Of a stretch of DNA of 64,000 bases, positions 35,492 through 46,676 are shown one piece after another (the stretch's first letter is position 1; every line of letters starts with the position of its first letter). The position numbers and the translations under genes were made by a program. The notes below the pieces were generated by a model that searched no databases, was not told the origin of the DNA, and worked only from the letters and a program-made list of their open reading frames with translations. The stretch is from Stenocarpella maydis (taxonomy: Eukaryota > Ascomycota > Sordariomycetes > Diaporthales > Diaporthaceae): contig NQMI01000163.1 in the NCBI GenBank assembly GCA_002270565.1, positions 28,678 through 92,677 on the forward strand, written 5' to 3'.

Positions 35492-38400
35492 ACGGTGCTA
35501 CTGCCAGCACCCCGATATACACATCATCGCATTTCACGGGAGTTTTCTAAGAGGGCCAAGGCAGGTACATGGACACGACAGTTACACGGACTTATGGACA
35601 CGAACAAGCACAGTGCAGTCGCACCGGGATAATTCAGCAACCACAGCAGCAACGGCGTCGGGGAAGGTGCGGTGTAGAGAAAACAACAAAAGGACAAACT
35701 GGACAAAAGGAACGGACCGGAAGGGGTTAACGGACAACACACCACGGGCGTACACAAGGCATTGCACATTTTCAAACATGACTTACAAGAGTTGTCTGGA
35801 TCCGCAAGATCAAAAGTGAGTTCGGCAAAGGAAAAAGAGGAAGCATTTCACATAAGCCCCGGCTATTAGGCCAGGCTGGCGTACAAACGTGGGATCATTT
35901 TTCCTTCTGCTCTGGGGCGGCCGCATAAAATGATCCTGGTGGATCTCTTTTTATTTTTATTTTTTATCTTTTTATTTCTTTTATTATTGGCATCTTCTTG
36001 CAACGTTCTACCCACTCTCCACCTTCGCACATAAACAAAGCATGTACAACAGCGCTTCCCCTCGTACTGAAGGGAGCCTGCATTCGAATCCGCATCATGT
36101 ATACTCACAAAGGCATAAAGGCCTTGTTGTTTCCGGTCTGCATCTTTTCTCTCTTTACTTTTCTTTTTTTTGATCTGGGTTTTCATGTCTGTTCTTGCTT
36201 TTCCCATCAACCCTGGCCACACGATACCAATATCTTTACGACACGACTGCTTCAGACCATCTATATACAGCACATACAAAGGGACACGGAGCGTGCGGGC
36301 CTACAAAAAAAATGGAGGTGGGGTGGGGGGGGGATAGATGAGAATGACGCCGGTTCCCCCCTTTACTATGAGAAGGGGGGACGGCAACCAAGGAATTGGG
36401 CCCTCATTGCTTGAGAACCCCAGCACTCGGCCATGAAAAACAATGGAAGCCGGGCTGTCAATACTGTGTGTGTAATGTATCTTGTCATCGGAATTGACGA
36501 AGGGGCCTCAAGCCCAAGCTTTTGAGCAAATCAGTACCACATCTTGATCACTCGCAATTCGAATTGTGGCGAAAACAAATAGGAGTCAAAAGCCGCCACC
36601 AGGTACGGCATACGCACAGCAGGCGCCGGAGTAAATTCGAGGAATGATGCGCAATCTTCACCGTGGGCCAGGTCCAGGACAGCCTGGCACTGACAGGCGC
36701 ATGCTGCGGTAGGGAACCGTTGCTTGCACCACGGATGCATGTCTCGCCTCTATTACCTTTCTACTGGATACTATGAAAAGTGAGAAGAGCAGAGAGGGTA
36801 AACACCTGTCCTCTGTTACACGTCCCCTTGGGACTATAACGCAGAAGCCAGCCCAAGACCTGGACAAGTACCTGGGGCCGACACAAATATTTGCACGCCC
36901 CCCCCCAAGCAGCCCCCATGCCCCCCATCGCAGATAGGCGAGGTGTGGGAGGCCCGCCGGCTGCGCCCGTGCAGGAGGATCCGATAGATCGAGGAGGGGG
37001 GGTGGGTATTCTGTGCCAGGCACCTTGCTGAAGGCAAGGCGGCACACACCCACGCCCATATCCCTGGCCTGGCTTGTCCTTCTCCGGCCCCCCCCCCTCC
37101 GTACAGATGTACCCAACCCACACCCAACAACCCAAACGCCCACTTATTACCTCCATGTCCACTCGCTTGCCAGCCCTCTGCCCATGCGTCCTGTGTCTTT
37201 GGCGTGTAATTACCGCACAAGCAAGGCACACCGTTGTAAAGAGAGTCAGCCTAGCCAGCCCCAGCCCCGCCTTCTCCCAAGTGTCTCGCGGGCAAAGCTT
37301 TTCCTGTCTACCACGCCCGCCCGCCCACACACACACGCACACAAATGCAGAGAGAGACCGTGTGCATCGTGTGACATGGAGCAGTCCGTGATCGGACTGA
37401 CACCAGGGAGGGGGAGATAGAGATGCCAGGTACCTGGGTGGTCGAAGGCAAGCCTATTCCTCTGTTACCCAGATCCGATGCCACTTGTCCGATCGCAGGG
37501 GCCCACGTCGGGAGATCGCAAGGACGAAAATGACAGGTCGGATAACGCACAGGAGGGCTGTTTGCCATGACATGACGCATGGCCCCGTCTTGCGTCGTGT
37601 GTTTTGTGTGTACCCTGCAGCACAGGCCGTCGAGAGCGGCCAGTGACAACGGGATCGACAGAGACGTCTGTCTGCAAGATTGATTTGCGATAAGGCAGGC
37701 TGGGTGTTGTGTGATGTCGTCCCCAGGTTGTCTCGGGCGAGACAAGACGAACCATGGTCGGACGCTCGGCTCACACGGAGAGAAGTACGACACCCAGGCA
37801 CGTACCGTGCTCGAGTCTCCAAGAACGATGTACATGAGACCTCTCCACAAGGCCCTCTGATGGGCCGATAGACCGGGCCTGATGATGCCGGCTCAGGAAC
37901 TGTTTCAATTATTGCCAGCCCAATCTCTGGACTCTGAATTGCGTAATGGAACTCTCTTGCCTGCAGGCCATAGGGTCGAGACAACCAGGAAGAAGGATGC
38001 TCTGCACGCTGTCATGTCATGTCAACGCGCTGAGAGGGCAACCGATCGTCGAGGAGCTCCTTCACCGCCGCCGGGAACAATAAGATGGCCGAGGAGGTGG
38101 GGGAGGCAGGGGAGGACACCAGGCTTTCCCAGACGCAAGATCTGAAAAGCAAACGCGGTGCCGCAAACGCGGTGTGACCGCACCGCTGGTGAAAAGAAAA
38201 ATAAAAAAAAATTTAAAAAAAAATTAAAAAGACGACAGACAGCGCGCGCACACACACGATTCGTCGCGGCCGCGGCGGCCTGTTGTCGAGGGCCCCCCTC
38301 TGGGAAACACAAACCATTAAGGTCTCACCGCCGCATCTACGGGAAGTATCGTGGGCCATGTTCGCATCTGTGTATGTATTTATTTATGTATGTAGGTACG

Positions 38401-40680
38401 TATGTACGTATGTACGGGGTGTGTGTATATGCAGGTTCGCAACCCCTCTCGGGCGGCCGATATATTACGTCCCCAGGAACCTCAGACCATGATGCTTGCC
38501 ACCAGCAGCACCAACATCAGTGACGAGAAGTCATTTGGTCCCTGGCCGTGGTCTTCATTACGACGGAGGTCAAAAATAGAACGCCGCCAAGAAGGTCAGA
38601 CATACATACATATGTATACATAGAGCGCAAATGGGCACCCTACTTACAGGACAACATCTCGTGTATACCTCCTAAGGTATGCATATACGTACACCTGGCC
38701 AAGGGGCCCAGGCGCATCCACGAGCCAGGATCTGCGCGGGGAATCAGACAATCGCCACCAAAATAAAGTCCTCGTCTATCTCGGAGAGAACCTGACAAGT
38801 GGGCATACAGGCAGCATGCCGCGAGATTTGAAAGGGGGGCCTCGCCAGGTGCAACGCCCACAGACGGGATGTGCCGTCTGTTCTGGCCTGCAGTGTCAGG
38901 TACCTTGGGCGTGCCTTGAGCATCAGCAACATTGAAGCAGCAGCAGGAACCCGCCCCACTCAAAACCACCCCCCTACCCCAGCCTCTACATATCTTCTAC
39001 ATATACACACACATTTACATACCCACACACCCACGAGCGCACATGCTATCCCACACAATCCGCGGCCGCCTGGTGACGAAAGTCTGGGCTGAGCTGTGAT
39101 GCGCCGAGTTGGCTGGCAGGCTGACTAGTCGATCCGAGCAAATTCACTTGATTCAGAATCGACCGGTAACCTCCGCCCACCCCTCCCACACCGGGGATGA
39201 CCTGACCTGCATATATGCATGCAAACTCATACACGACCCGGGTTCCGGGCCCAAGAACAGCAGCCACGAAATAGAGAAGAAGACAAAAAAAAGAAAAAAA
39301 TTAAAGAAAAAGGAAACCCACATCCACTTCCTCACCCGCCTTTCTTCTTACCTCCACCTCCCGCCCGCAACCCCACCCCCCCCCCCGTCTCCCGTTGCCC
39401 GGGCCCCGTGCCCCTATTCCCCCGAGGTGGTCGGGGGGGTGTATTGGACGATGAACCAGGCCTCATGCTCTCCCGAGCCTCCCTTGGGCCTTGTCACTGG
39501 GTACCTGGGGCCTGGGTTCGGGGGACCTTGAGACGCGGGCTGGGGCAATCGGGAACCCCTCCTTCTCCCCCCACTGCCCATCTCGGTGACCCCTCAGATT
39601 ACGAGGGAACAAACAGAGGAAACCCGGGCTCGGTGTGCCCTGCGGAAACCCCCCCCCCCGTGTCTCTCGCTCGGTATCTCTCTTCGTGCTTTACCTCAGC
39701 CTAGCGACATCGGGCCTCCCACCCATGGCGTTCCCGGTTGGGCCCCCTGTGCTTCATTGCCTCGCGTCAGATGACGCACCCGTAGAGTAGCCCAGAGCTG
39801 GGTGCGCAGGGCAATGGGGTCTTTCGCCAAGCCATTCCCCACGTCTGAGACAGAGGGACCGAGGGCAGCTGAAGAGCGTAGTCCGGAGCATGCATAATCC
39901 GCTAGGCGAAGCCCCCCCCTTTTAGCATCGGGCCCGGCGAGGGGGATAGAGGAGGTGCGGAGTAGGGCGACGCTGTGGTGAGATGATGGTGACGGGGCGT
40001 GGGGTCGTGGTGTCATTCTCGGGGGGAACAGGTTCTTCCCCTGGGCAAAGGGGGGGGCAGCCGGCACTGGATTCTGACTGGCTGCTTGAAAGAGTAGGCG
40101 ACGGGCAAGGAGAAGGAATGGAAGAAACGAACTTCCGGTCCGTTTACCCCCCCCATGCTGTGCTTTCCCCGTGCCCGTCCCCCCCTCAGCCTGGGGCGGA
40201 TATGCGTCCTCTTGCATGGGCCTATCTCTCCCCTTCCCTCTCGCACACGCTACGCACGCGCATTCATTATGATCATGTAGCCTGCGCCCGAGGCTTGTCT
40301 ACCTAGCCTCCGTTGCAGTTATTTGTAGAGATATGAGATTGTTTTTTCATATCCGCCCTGTGAGCTCCGTTTCGATCCTCGCCCTCTGCTTCAGTCGCTC
40401 GTTTATTCAGGACAAGGTTCCCCCGGGCGGGCTGGGGGCTGAGCGTTGCCCATTTCGGACCTCCTGATGTGATTGTAGGGCGTAGGTGTCCGTCAGGTAG
40501 AACCGCTTTGCGGTGGCCATTGTGGTCGGTTGGTCGTATGCGGGCAATAAGTAAATATAAGGACTAGGACACGTGTGTGCGATGTATTCACATTCTGTGT
40601 GTGAGTCGGGTTGGTGTGTGGGACAAGAAGAAGATTTGTGAGCACGCTTTGTTTTTTCTTGTTTTTGAGTGAGCACGCAC
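35492..40680. other. Long region without supported genes
   Basis: This begins with the 3' untranslated part of the zinc-finger gene. The rest has many C/G homopolymer runs, A-rich tracts (38191-38231 and about 39282-39312) and GTAT-type repeats (38371-38416). Open frames at 36658-37342 and 39696-40217 (minus) are low-complexity and not convincing. A short frame at 40541-40431 (minus) begins [18 protein letters not shown]. It looks more protein-like but leads nowhere. The missing C-terminal exon of URM1 was searched for here and not found. Confidence 0.35.
38371..38416. repeat. GTAT/GTAC microsatellite
   Basis: Imperfect tandem copies of a TGTA/CGTA tetranucleotide, with no associated gene. 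Confidence 0.75.
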
Positions 40681-41380
40681 ATGTGGTTGTCCAGTACGAA
40701 CAGCTCTTTCCTGCTGTCCTTCATGACGCGCTGGCAGAGGTAGTCGATGAGGTATGCGATGTTGACGGGCTTGCCGTCCTTGTCGCGGGCTGGGATGACG
40801 AGCTTGTGCTGCCGTTGGTCTGAGAACAGCATCTCGAGGCCGCCCCTGCGCAGGGTCAGTACAGGACTCTTGATATCCCGCTCCTCTTCCCTCCCTCTGC
40901 TCGATTTCGTGTTCAAGGGTACTACCGCCGAGTATTCCATCCCTGTCCACGGGGACGGCGGGCTTTCCAGACTGCAAAGAAGAAAAAAAAGAATCGCTTT
41001 AATTGTGTGTAACAAGAGGTCTATCTCTCATGGGCCACCCAGAATGAGACCATACTGAGTTGTCCCGATGGATCATGTGCGTTTCCTGCGGTCCGGAGCC
41101 ACTGAGCCAGGGCTCGTGTTGGTGTTACCCTTGGGGTTACATCCATCCTCCCGGGAGGAACAGCATGGGATTGTGACATGGCCTTTTCAAGAATGCTATG
41201 GTTGACGCAAAGTGCCATGGGGCCCCCACGAGACAGGCGAGTGGTTGGTGGGGTTGGAGGGCAGAGTAAAGAGGGGGTGGTTTTGGTAACGACCCAGGAC
41301 AGCAAAAGTGCATCGACTTACGAGAACTCGACGGTGATGGACACCATCGGGGTTTCCTTGTCTGCGGTCGCCTCGGCCAT
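40681..41380 (-). CDS. URM1: Ubiquitin-related modifier URM1 (N-terminal two thirds; 3' end not found)
   Basis: Exon 1 is 41380-41322 ([20 protein letters not shown]). After a 476-nt intron, exon 2 is 40845-40681. The joined frame has family hallmarks: [27 protein letters not shown] and [17 protein letters not shown]1 is a beta-grasp protein that is thiocarboxylated at its C-terminal Gly-Gly. It supplies sulfur for 2-thiolation of wobble U34 in certain tRNAs and can also conjugate to proteins. The model stops at a plausible donor (AT|GTGCGT) after about 74 codons. Family members continue for another 35-40 residues to an obligatory Gly-Gly end. No such exon is visible downstream as far as 38.9 kb. 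Reading through the donor gives unrelated sequence ending in GGTLS. The gene is thus truncated, split by a very long intron, or misassembled. Confidence 0.75.
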
Positions 41381-41890
41381 CTTGGAGGGGTCAGATGGAA
41401 GCCGCCCTCACAGCAGCTGGCCAGTATTTGCGCAGTAAGTACGTAGGTTTGTGCCGGGAGGGGATGGGGTGTCGGTGCCAACCAGGTCTTTTGCGGCTCT
41501 GCGGGCGTCAGGTAGAAGCGAAAGTTTATTTTCGAGCTCAAACTAGTGTAGCAGAGGCTACGTAGAGTGGGCGCTCATACACTGTTGCACCGTAGGAGAT
41601 TAACCTAGGGAGGGCACAGTTTTTGCGATCTCGTGGCACAGGTCTGTTCAAAATTTGGGAGTCCCAAAACTATTCGCCAGTTACCCCTCCACTCACAAGG
41701 GTCGAGGCCCGAATTACAGTGCTCGATTTGCACCCCAACCCCCCCCCCCCCACCCATATTCATGGTGCATCAATAACAACAGAAATCAGAAAGAAAGCCC
41801 AGCTGCCCCAGGTTCGGCACTGCAGCTGGCCTCGTCTGCCGCACTGCCTCGGATCCCAAATCCCACACAGCTTATCATGTTCACGAGGCC
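41381..41890. promoter_or_regulatory. Shared divergent promoter region of URM1 and ELP2
   Basis: About 510 bp separate the two start codons, which face away from each other. Both promoters must lie here or overlap. No TATA box was recognised. A run of C at about 41739-41750 is the only notable sequence. Confidence 0.6.
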
Positions 41891-44584
41891 ATGACTTATT
41901 ACTCCATAGGCGCCAACCGGCAGACAGCCGCTTCCGACTGGGCTGGCTACTACGGCGGTGTCGTGGCATTCGGTGCCGACGTCAACCTGACACTATGGCG
42001 CCCATCGGACCAGAAAGTCTGGCACCCCCGGACTCCCATGCACAAGGGGCTGGTCAAGGCCGTCAGGTTCCTGCCTGCAGGTGACGCCGACCAGCCCTGC
42101 GCTTATATCGTCAGCGGCGGTGACGACAAGTGCGTCAAGCTGTGGAGGCTCGACCAGACCAGCGGGGAGGTTGATGGCATCCAGACCGTCGAGGGCCACA
42201 CGGCCGCGGTGAACTGCATCGCGGCCTCCAAGACAAGCCGCACCCGAGGGGCAGGGCCAGAGTCCATCTTCGTCACGGGTGCGGCCGATGCGACGGTCAA
42301 GGTCTGGGCGTTCGACGGTGCCGACATCAGAGTCCTGCAGACCATCCGCATGTCGCCCAAGTACCTCCCCCTGGCCCTCGCCGTGAGCCCGCTGGGGAAC
42401 AGCGGCACCACCTATGTGATGGCGTCAGCTGGGACCAGTGGAACCATCCAGATATTCATAGGAGCGCTCGGCCAGGGCCACTCTGACTTTTGCCTCCAGG
42501 CCACCCTGTCCGGCCACGAGGGCTGGATACGCTCCCTCGACTTCACGCCCGAGGGGCCAGACAGCCCAGGCGGCGACCTCCTCCTCGCCTCGGCCAGCCA
42601 GGACAAGTACGTGCGGCTGTGGCGCATCCACCAGGGCAAGGAGCTCCCCGCCCAGGCCGCCGCCGCCTCGGACCCCACCGTCGGCGCGTACCTGCCCGGC
42701 AGGTCGCCGAGCAACAAGGCCCACCGCCTCCGCGCCCAGGACGACGCCGACTACTCGGTCACCTTTGAGGCTCTGCTGTTCAACCACGACGACTGGGTCT
42801 ACAGCGCCCGCTGGAACCGCAGCGAGCAGGGCACGCTCCGCCTCTTGTCGGCCTCGGCCGACAACTCTCTCGTCATCTGGGAGTGCGACCCGGCCACGGG
42901 CATCTGGGTGGCTGACGTGCGCCTGGGCGAGATATCGCGCGAGAAGGGCGCCACCACGGCCACGGGGAGCATCGGCGGCTTCTGGACGGGCCTGTGGTCG
43001 CCCGACGGCTCGTCTATCCTCACCCTCGGGCGGACGGGCTCCTGGCGCCGCTGGGACTGGCACGAGGGAGCCGCCACCTGGGAACAGGGGGTCGCCGTGA
43101 CGGGCCACACCAGGGCCGTGACGGGGCTGGCGTGGTCCCCCTCGGGCGACTACCTCCTCTCGACGGCCTCGGACCAGACAACGCGCCTGCACGCGCGGTG
43201 GGCGGCGGACGGCCGCTGGTATGAGATGGCGCGCCCGCAGATCCACGGGTACGACCTGAACTGCGTCGACGCGCTGGGAGAGTCGCTCTTCGTGTCAGGC
43301 GCCGACGAGAAGCTGATGCGCGTGTTCAGGAAGCCGAGGGCCGTGGCCAAGATGCTGCGCGCTGTGGCGGGCATCGCGGGACGAGGCAGAAGCCGCACGG
43401 CGGCGGCGACGCCCCTCCCGAGGCGGCCAACATGCCGGTGCTGGGGCTGTCCAACAAGGCGACCGTCGAGGCCGGAGACGACGACGCCGAGGAACAGGCC
43501 AGGGCTGCGGACCCGGAGGCGAACCGCGGCGCCGTCGACCCCGCGAGCATCGTGCGGCGGTCCGCACTGGACGTGGCGCACCCGCCGCTGGAGTCGTGTC
43601 GCGGCACACGCTGTGGCCCGAGGTCGAGAAGCTGTACGGGCACGGCTACGAGATCAGCTGCCTGGCGGCGAGCCGCGGCGGGGCGCTGGTCGCCAGCGCG
43701 TGCAGGGCCTCGTCGCTCAACCACGCCGTCATCCGCATCTTCGAGGCGGCCCGGTGGACCGAGCTGAGGCCGCCGCTCGCGGCGCACACGTCGACCGTCT
43801 TCCGGCTTCGCTTCAGCCCGACGACCGGTTCCTGCTCAGCGTGGGCAAGGACAGGCGGTGGGCCGTGTTTCAGAGGAAGGGCGGCGGGGAGGAGCAAGAG
43901 GAGGCCTCGAAGGAGCCCGGCGGTGGCAACATGTGCTACGAGGAGTTCCAGAGCGACGACAAGGGCCACAAGAGGATGGTCCTGGACGCTGCCTGGGGCC
44001 CGCTGGTGCCCGACGCCCCTGGCAGGAGGATATTCGCCACGGGCAGCAGGGACAAGACCTTTATCGTGTGGGCCACGGCCAAGAGCGGCGACGAGATGGC
44101 AGAGGCTGGCGACGAGGCAGGCAAGTTTCGGAAGCTGCAGAGCGTGTCCTTGGAGGATCCCATCACGGCCATCGACTTCCTGCCTCGGCCGTACCAGGGG
44201 AGGTATGCGGTTCTGGCCGTCGGCACCGAGAAGGGCCACGTCCGCACCTACATCTGGGACGTCCTCGAGGGCTCGGGCGTGCCATTTGCGCCCTGGGCTT
44301 CGAGCGACCAACTGACACTGTAAGTTCTTTGTGTTCATTTCACGGCTCATTGCAGCCCCTCTCGGCCCAATCTCTTGTTACCAAGCTACTCTATGCCTTG
44401 GATTCTCCCCACGGCCTCGGCTAACCCACTCGCGAACAGACTCGAACTCGCCAAGCCCATCAGACAGCTCGCGTGGAGGCCGGGGCACGAGGAGACTGCA
44501 GAGCTCGCCGTGGCAGGGGAGGACGGCTCGGTCAGGATCTGTAGCATAGATGTCAAAATCCCGCAGGGTGACATGAGGGCCTAG
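41891..44584 (+). CDS. ELP2: Elongator complex subunit 2 (WD40 protein), with three apparent frameshifts
   Basis: The gene runs from ATG 41891 to 44319, then an intron (44320-44439), then 44440-44584. The product is a WD40 double-propeller scaffold of Elongator, which makes the cm5 side chain on wobble U34 of tRNA. Family segments are clear: the N-terminal propeller (WRPSDQKVWHPRTPMHKG, SGGDDKCVKLWRLD, HEGWIRSLDFTPEG, ASASQDKYVRLWRIHQGKEL, RLLSASADNSLVIWE) and the C-terminal propeller (SRHTLWPEVEKLYGHGYEIS, VFRLRFSP, DDRFLLSVGKDRRWAVF, FATGSRDKTFIVW, PIRQLAWRPG). The frame changes three times, near 43375-43430, 43590-43598 and 43823-43827. Each change equals loss of one base, so the net effect is three bases and the reading returns to the original frame. 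With those bases restored the length would be about 858 aa, normal for the family. Sequencing or assembly error in GC-rich DNA is the simplest explanation, and decay is the alternative. Confidence 0.88.
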
Positions 44585-45544
44585 TAGTGGTAGGCGGCCT
44601 TTTACGGCCATGGGTGGAGGTCGCTTGTTGCCGGAATAGAGGAATGGTCTGATCCCAGACGCACCCAACGTGTAAAGCGATCATGTCTCAGCATACTTTG
44701 GGGTTTGTATGTCAGGCCTGGTTGACTGAACGGGGTCCATTGGGTATAAACACTTGTAGAAGGCATGAGGGCACCACACTAGGCATAACCAAGCAGAGGA
44801 GCTGGCGGCCCATGGTAGAATCCCAATATCAGACCGGACCACCAAGCAGCCTTCCACATAAGCAACGCAATTCAGAAGGAAACCCGGCGCGGTGGCCAAT
44901 TGGGGTAGGCAACAGGTTTCGACTTGTGCTAGTGATTCCGAGTCCAAGCCCTGTTGGCAATCCGTAAACCACCAGCAGTCTGTAAAGGGCGGGGGTGTCT
45001 CCTGACTCTTCGGAGGGGCTTTTTTTAAACCTGGCTTTTCTTTGCTCATGTATGTGAGCGTATTGCAGTCATTTGTTTCATACTGGCCCTGAGACCATGA
45101 TCTAAACATTAAGTAACATATCTACATCGTGCCATGCCATGCCAGCGCTGTGCTATGCTCTGGCCGTATGTACCGACATCGGCGTATGGCCTCCAAACAA
45201 CAAAGCGAGCCGCAGCCTCGATTCATGTCTGCCAGAGTGACAATTCCAAGCCAGGAGAATCTCCACGCGCAAGCCTTGCTCTTGCTTTGCTGCTTTGACG
45301 ATAGGGGCTCAGCACCAGCACAACACAGTCCTCCTCCCGAGAACCCACAGGTGACGCGGGACCCGGCCGTCCCTACCTAGAGTCAACCTCAAGCCCACAC
45401 CGCCCACCGAGCCAGACACCAAGTGTAACTCTCCCAAACCGCCCCCGCCAGGTACACCAAAAACGAAATCTAAATTGCGACGGTTGCAACCAACCGGATC
45501 ACACCCTTTCCCCTACCCGCCCAGGCACGCCCGGCAGAGCCGCC
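44585..45544. other. Intergenic, convergent 3' ends
   Basis: This lies between the ELP2 stop and the stop of the minus-strand small membrane protein. It should contain both 3' untranslated regions. No gene or repeat was recognised. Confidence 0.4.
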
Positions 45545-46054
45545 CTAGAGCTCCACCCTGCCGCCGGCGACCTCCTCGGCGACCGCCCTGGCCGTCTCGG
45601 TGGCGAGGGCCTTGGCCGTGGGCGTGGTAGCAGCCGCGGCGGCGGCGGCGGCGGCCTGCTGGGCGAGGGAGCGGGCGGTCTCGCGGGCGGTCTCGACGGC
45701 CGAGTCGCCGTGGATGTAGAACCAGGCGCGGCCGGCGAGGAACATGATGTGGTGCGGCAGGTAGAGGATTGTAGCGATGGCGGTCAGGGAGAAGAGGAGG
45801 AAGACGACGGACCCTGTTGTATGTTTAGTTTGCAGGTTAGCACGGCAGTGGGCCGGGGGGGGGGATACGCCTGAGTAAATGGAAGGGGGAGGGGGGAGGA
45901 CAGGCGGAGAAGGTGACTTACAAAAGATGAACTTCTCCAGCGGCGTGAAGATGTAGACGCTAAACGTCACCTCCACTTGGTAGATCTTGAGCGACAGCCA
46001 CTTTGTGAGGGACTGGTAGGGGGAGACGGAGCCCGAGGAGGATGATGGAGCCAT
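45545..46054 (-). CDS. Small membrane protein resembling the serine palmitoyltransferase small subunit
   Basis: Model: complement of 45545-45813 and 45922-46054, giving 133 aa. Residues 17-35 (LTKWLSLKIYQVEVTFSVY) precede a conserved FTPLEKFIF segment. One strongly hydrophobic membrane stretch follows, VVFLLFSLTAIATILYLP, then HHIMFLAGRAWFYIHG. This layout and the LEKFIF pattern resemble fungal SPT small-subunit-like proteins, which stimulate the first enzyme of sphingolipid synthesis in the ER. The assignment rests on motif memory only. The C-terminus is an Ala-rich amphipathic helix (SLAQQAAAAAAAAATTP). The single intron is 108 nt, a multiple of three and free of stops, so unspliced RNA would also be translatable, inserting 36 Pro-rich residues into the membrane region. 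Splicing is favoured because it joins FIF directly to SVVFLL (with one Trp between). Confidence 0.7.
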   Translation of the reverse strand: MAPSSSSGSVSPYQSLTKWLSLKIYQVEVTFSVYIFTPLEKFIFCKSPSPPVLPPPPSIYSGVSPPPAHCRANLQTKHTTGSVVFLLFSLTAIATILYLPHHIMFLAGRAWFYIHGDSAVETARETARSLAQQAAAAAAAAATTPTAKALATETARAVAEEVAGGRVEL

Positions 46055-46676
46055 GGTCGCGGGTTTGGTTTGGTCTTGCGACTCCGGGTCTGCACGGGAG
46101 ACAGTTGTAACGGTAAAAGAGAGTTCAGTAAGTCGAGGGTGCAGTCGCCAGTCGTCGAGGGAAGAAGAGAGTGCTGGTAATTAATCACACATGGTCGTGG
46201 GAATTCGTTTCTGTTTTGCAGCGGGCGTCTTGTCAGGAGAAGGTGGACGATCGAATTGGTTCAGGCAAGGACTTACTGCTGTGTTCCTATCAAGCAACAA
46301 ACAAAAACCGGTGACGAAAGCAGGTGGTCTAGAAGAAAGTCTACTCAGTCCACCCGATCGATGCGCATGGAATCATCGTAGGTAGTGTAGTAAGTAAGCC
46401 CTGCTTGCATTGACAGCAAATTGTCCCCTGGACCCGGGCATCCACTGCAGCCAAATGGCAGCCGTAATCAAAAAAGGGACCACGAGCCGGGGTGTCCGCA
46501 GTCGCGCCCGCCCCAAAGTCCTGACTGGCCCACGCGACGCCCTGTCCGCCCCTTCCTCAACCCTGACGTGACCGACCCTTCACCGACGCCGGCCGTCTCT
46601 GTGCTGCACCCGAGGCCGCCTGCTTGCATCTGCAGAGTACGATGCCGTCCGGGAATGCTCATAACATAGCCAAGCA
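46055..46676. promoter_or_regulatory. Divergent promoter region
   Basis: About 620 bp between the start codons of the SPT-like gene (minus) and the release-factor-like gene (plus). It must contain both promoters. No clear TATA box or conserved site was identified. Confidence 0.5.

Noticed and set aside
36658..37342. Minus-strand frames of 160-190 codons
   Set aside because: Driven by absence of stops in GC-rich, C-run DNA. The Cys/Val/Trp/Gly-rich translation has no similarity to known folds.
40140..40175. Minus-strand codons reading STAWGG then stop, similar to the URM1 end STLHGG
   Set aside because: The preceding codons do not match the URM1 beta strand, no acceptor in the right phase was found, and the match is short. 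Considered chance.
42425..44350. Long minus-strand frames of 230-270 codons
   Set aside because: Antisense shadows of ELP2. The sense strand carries the WD40 repeats.
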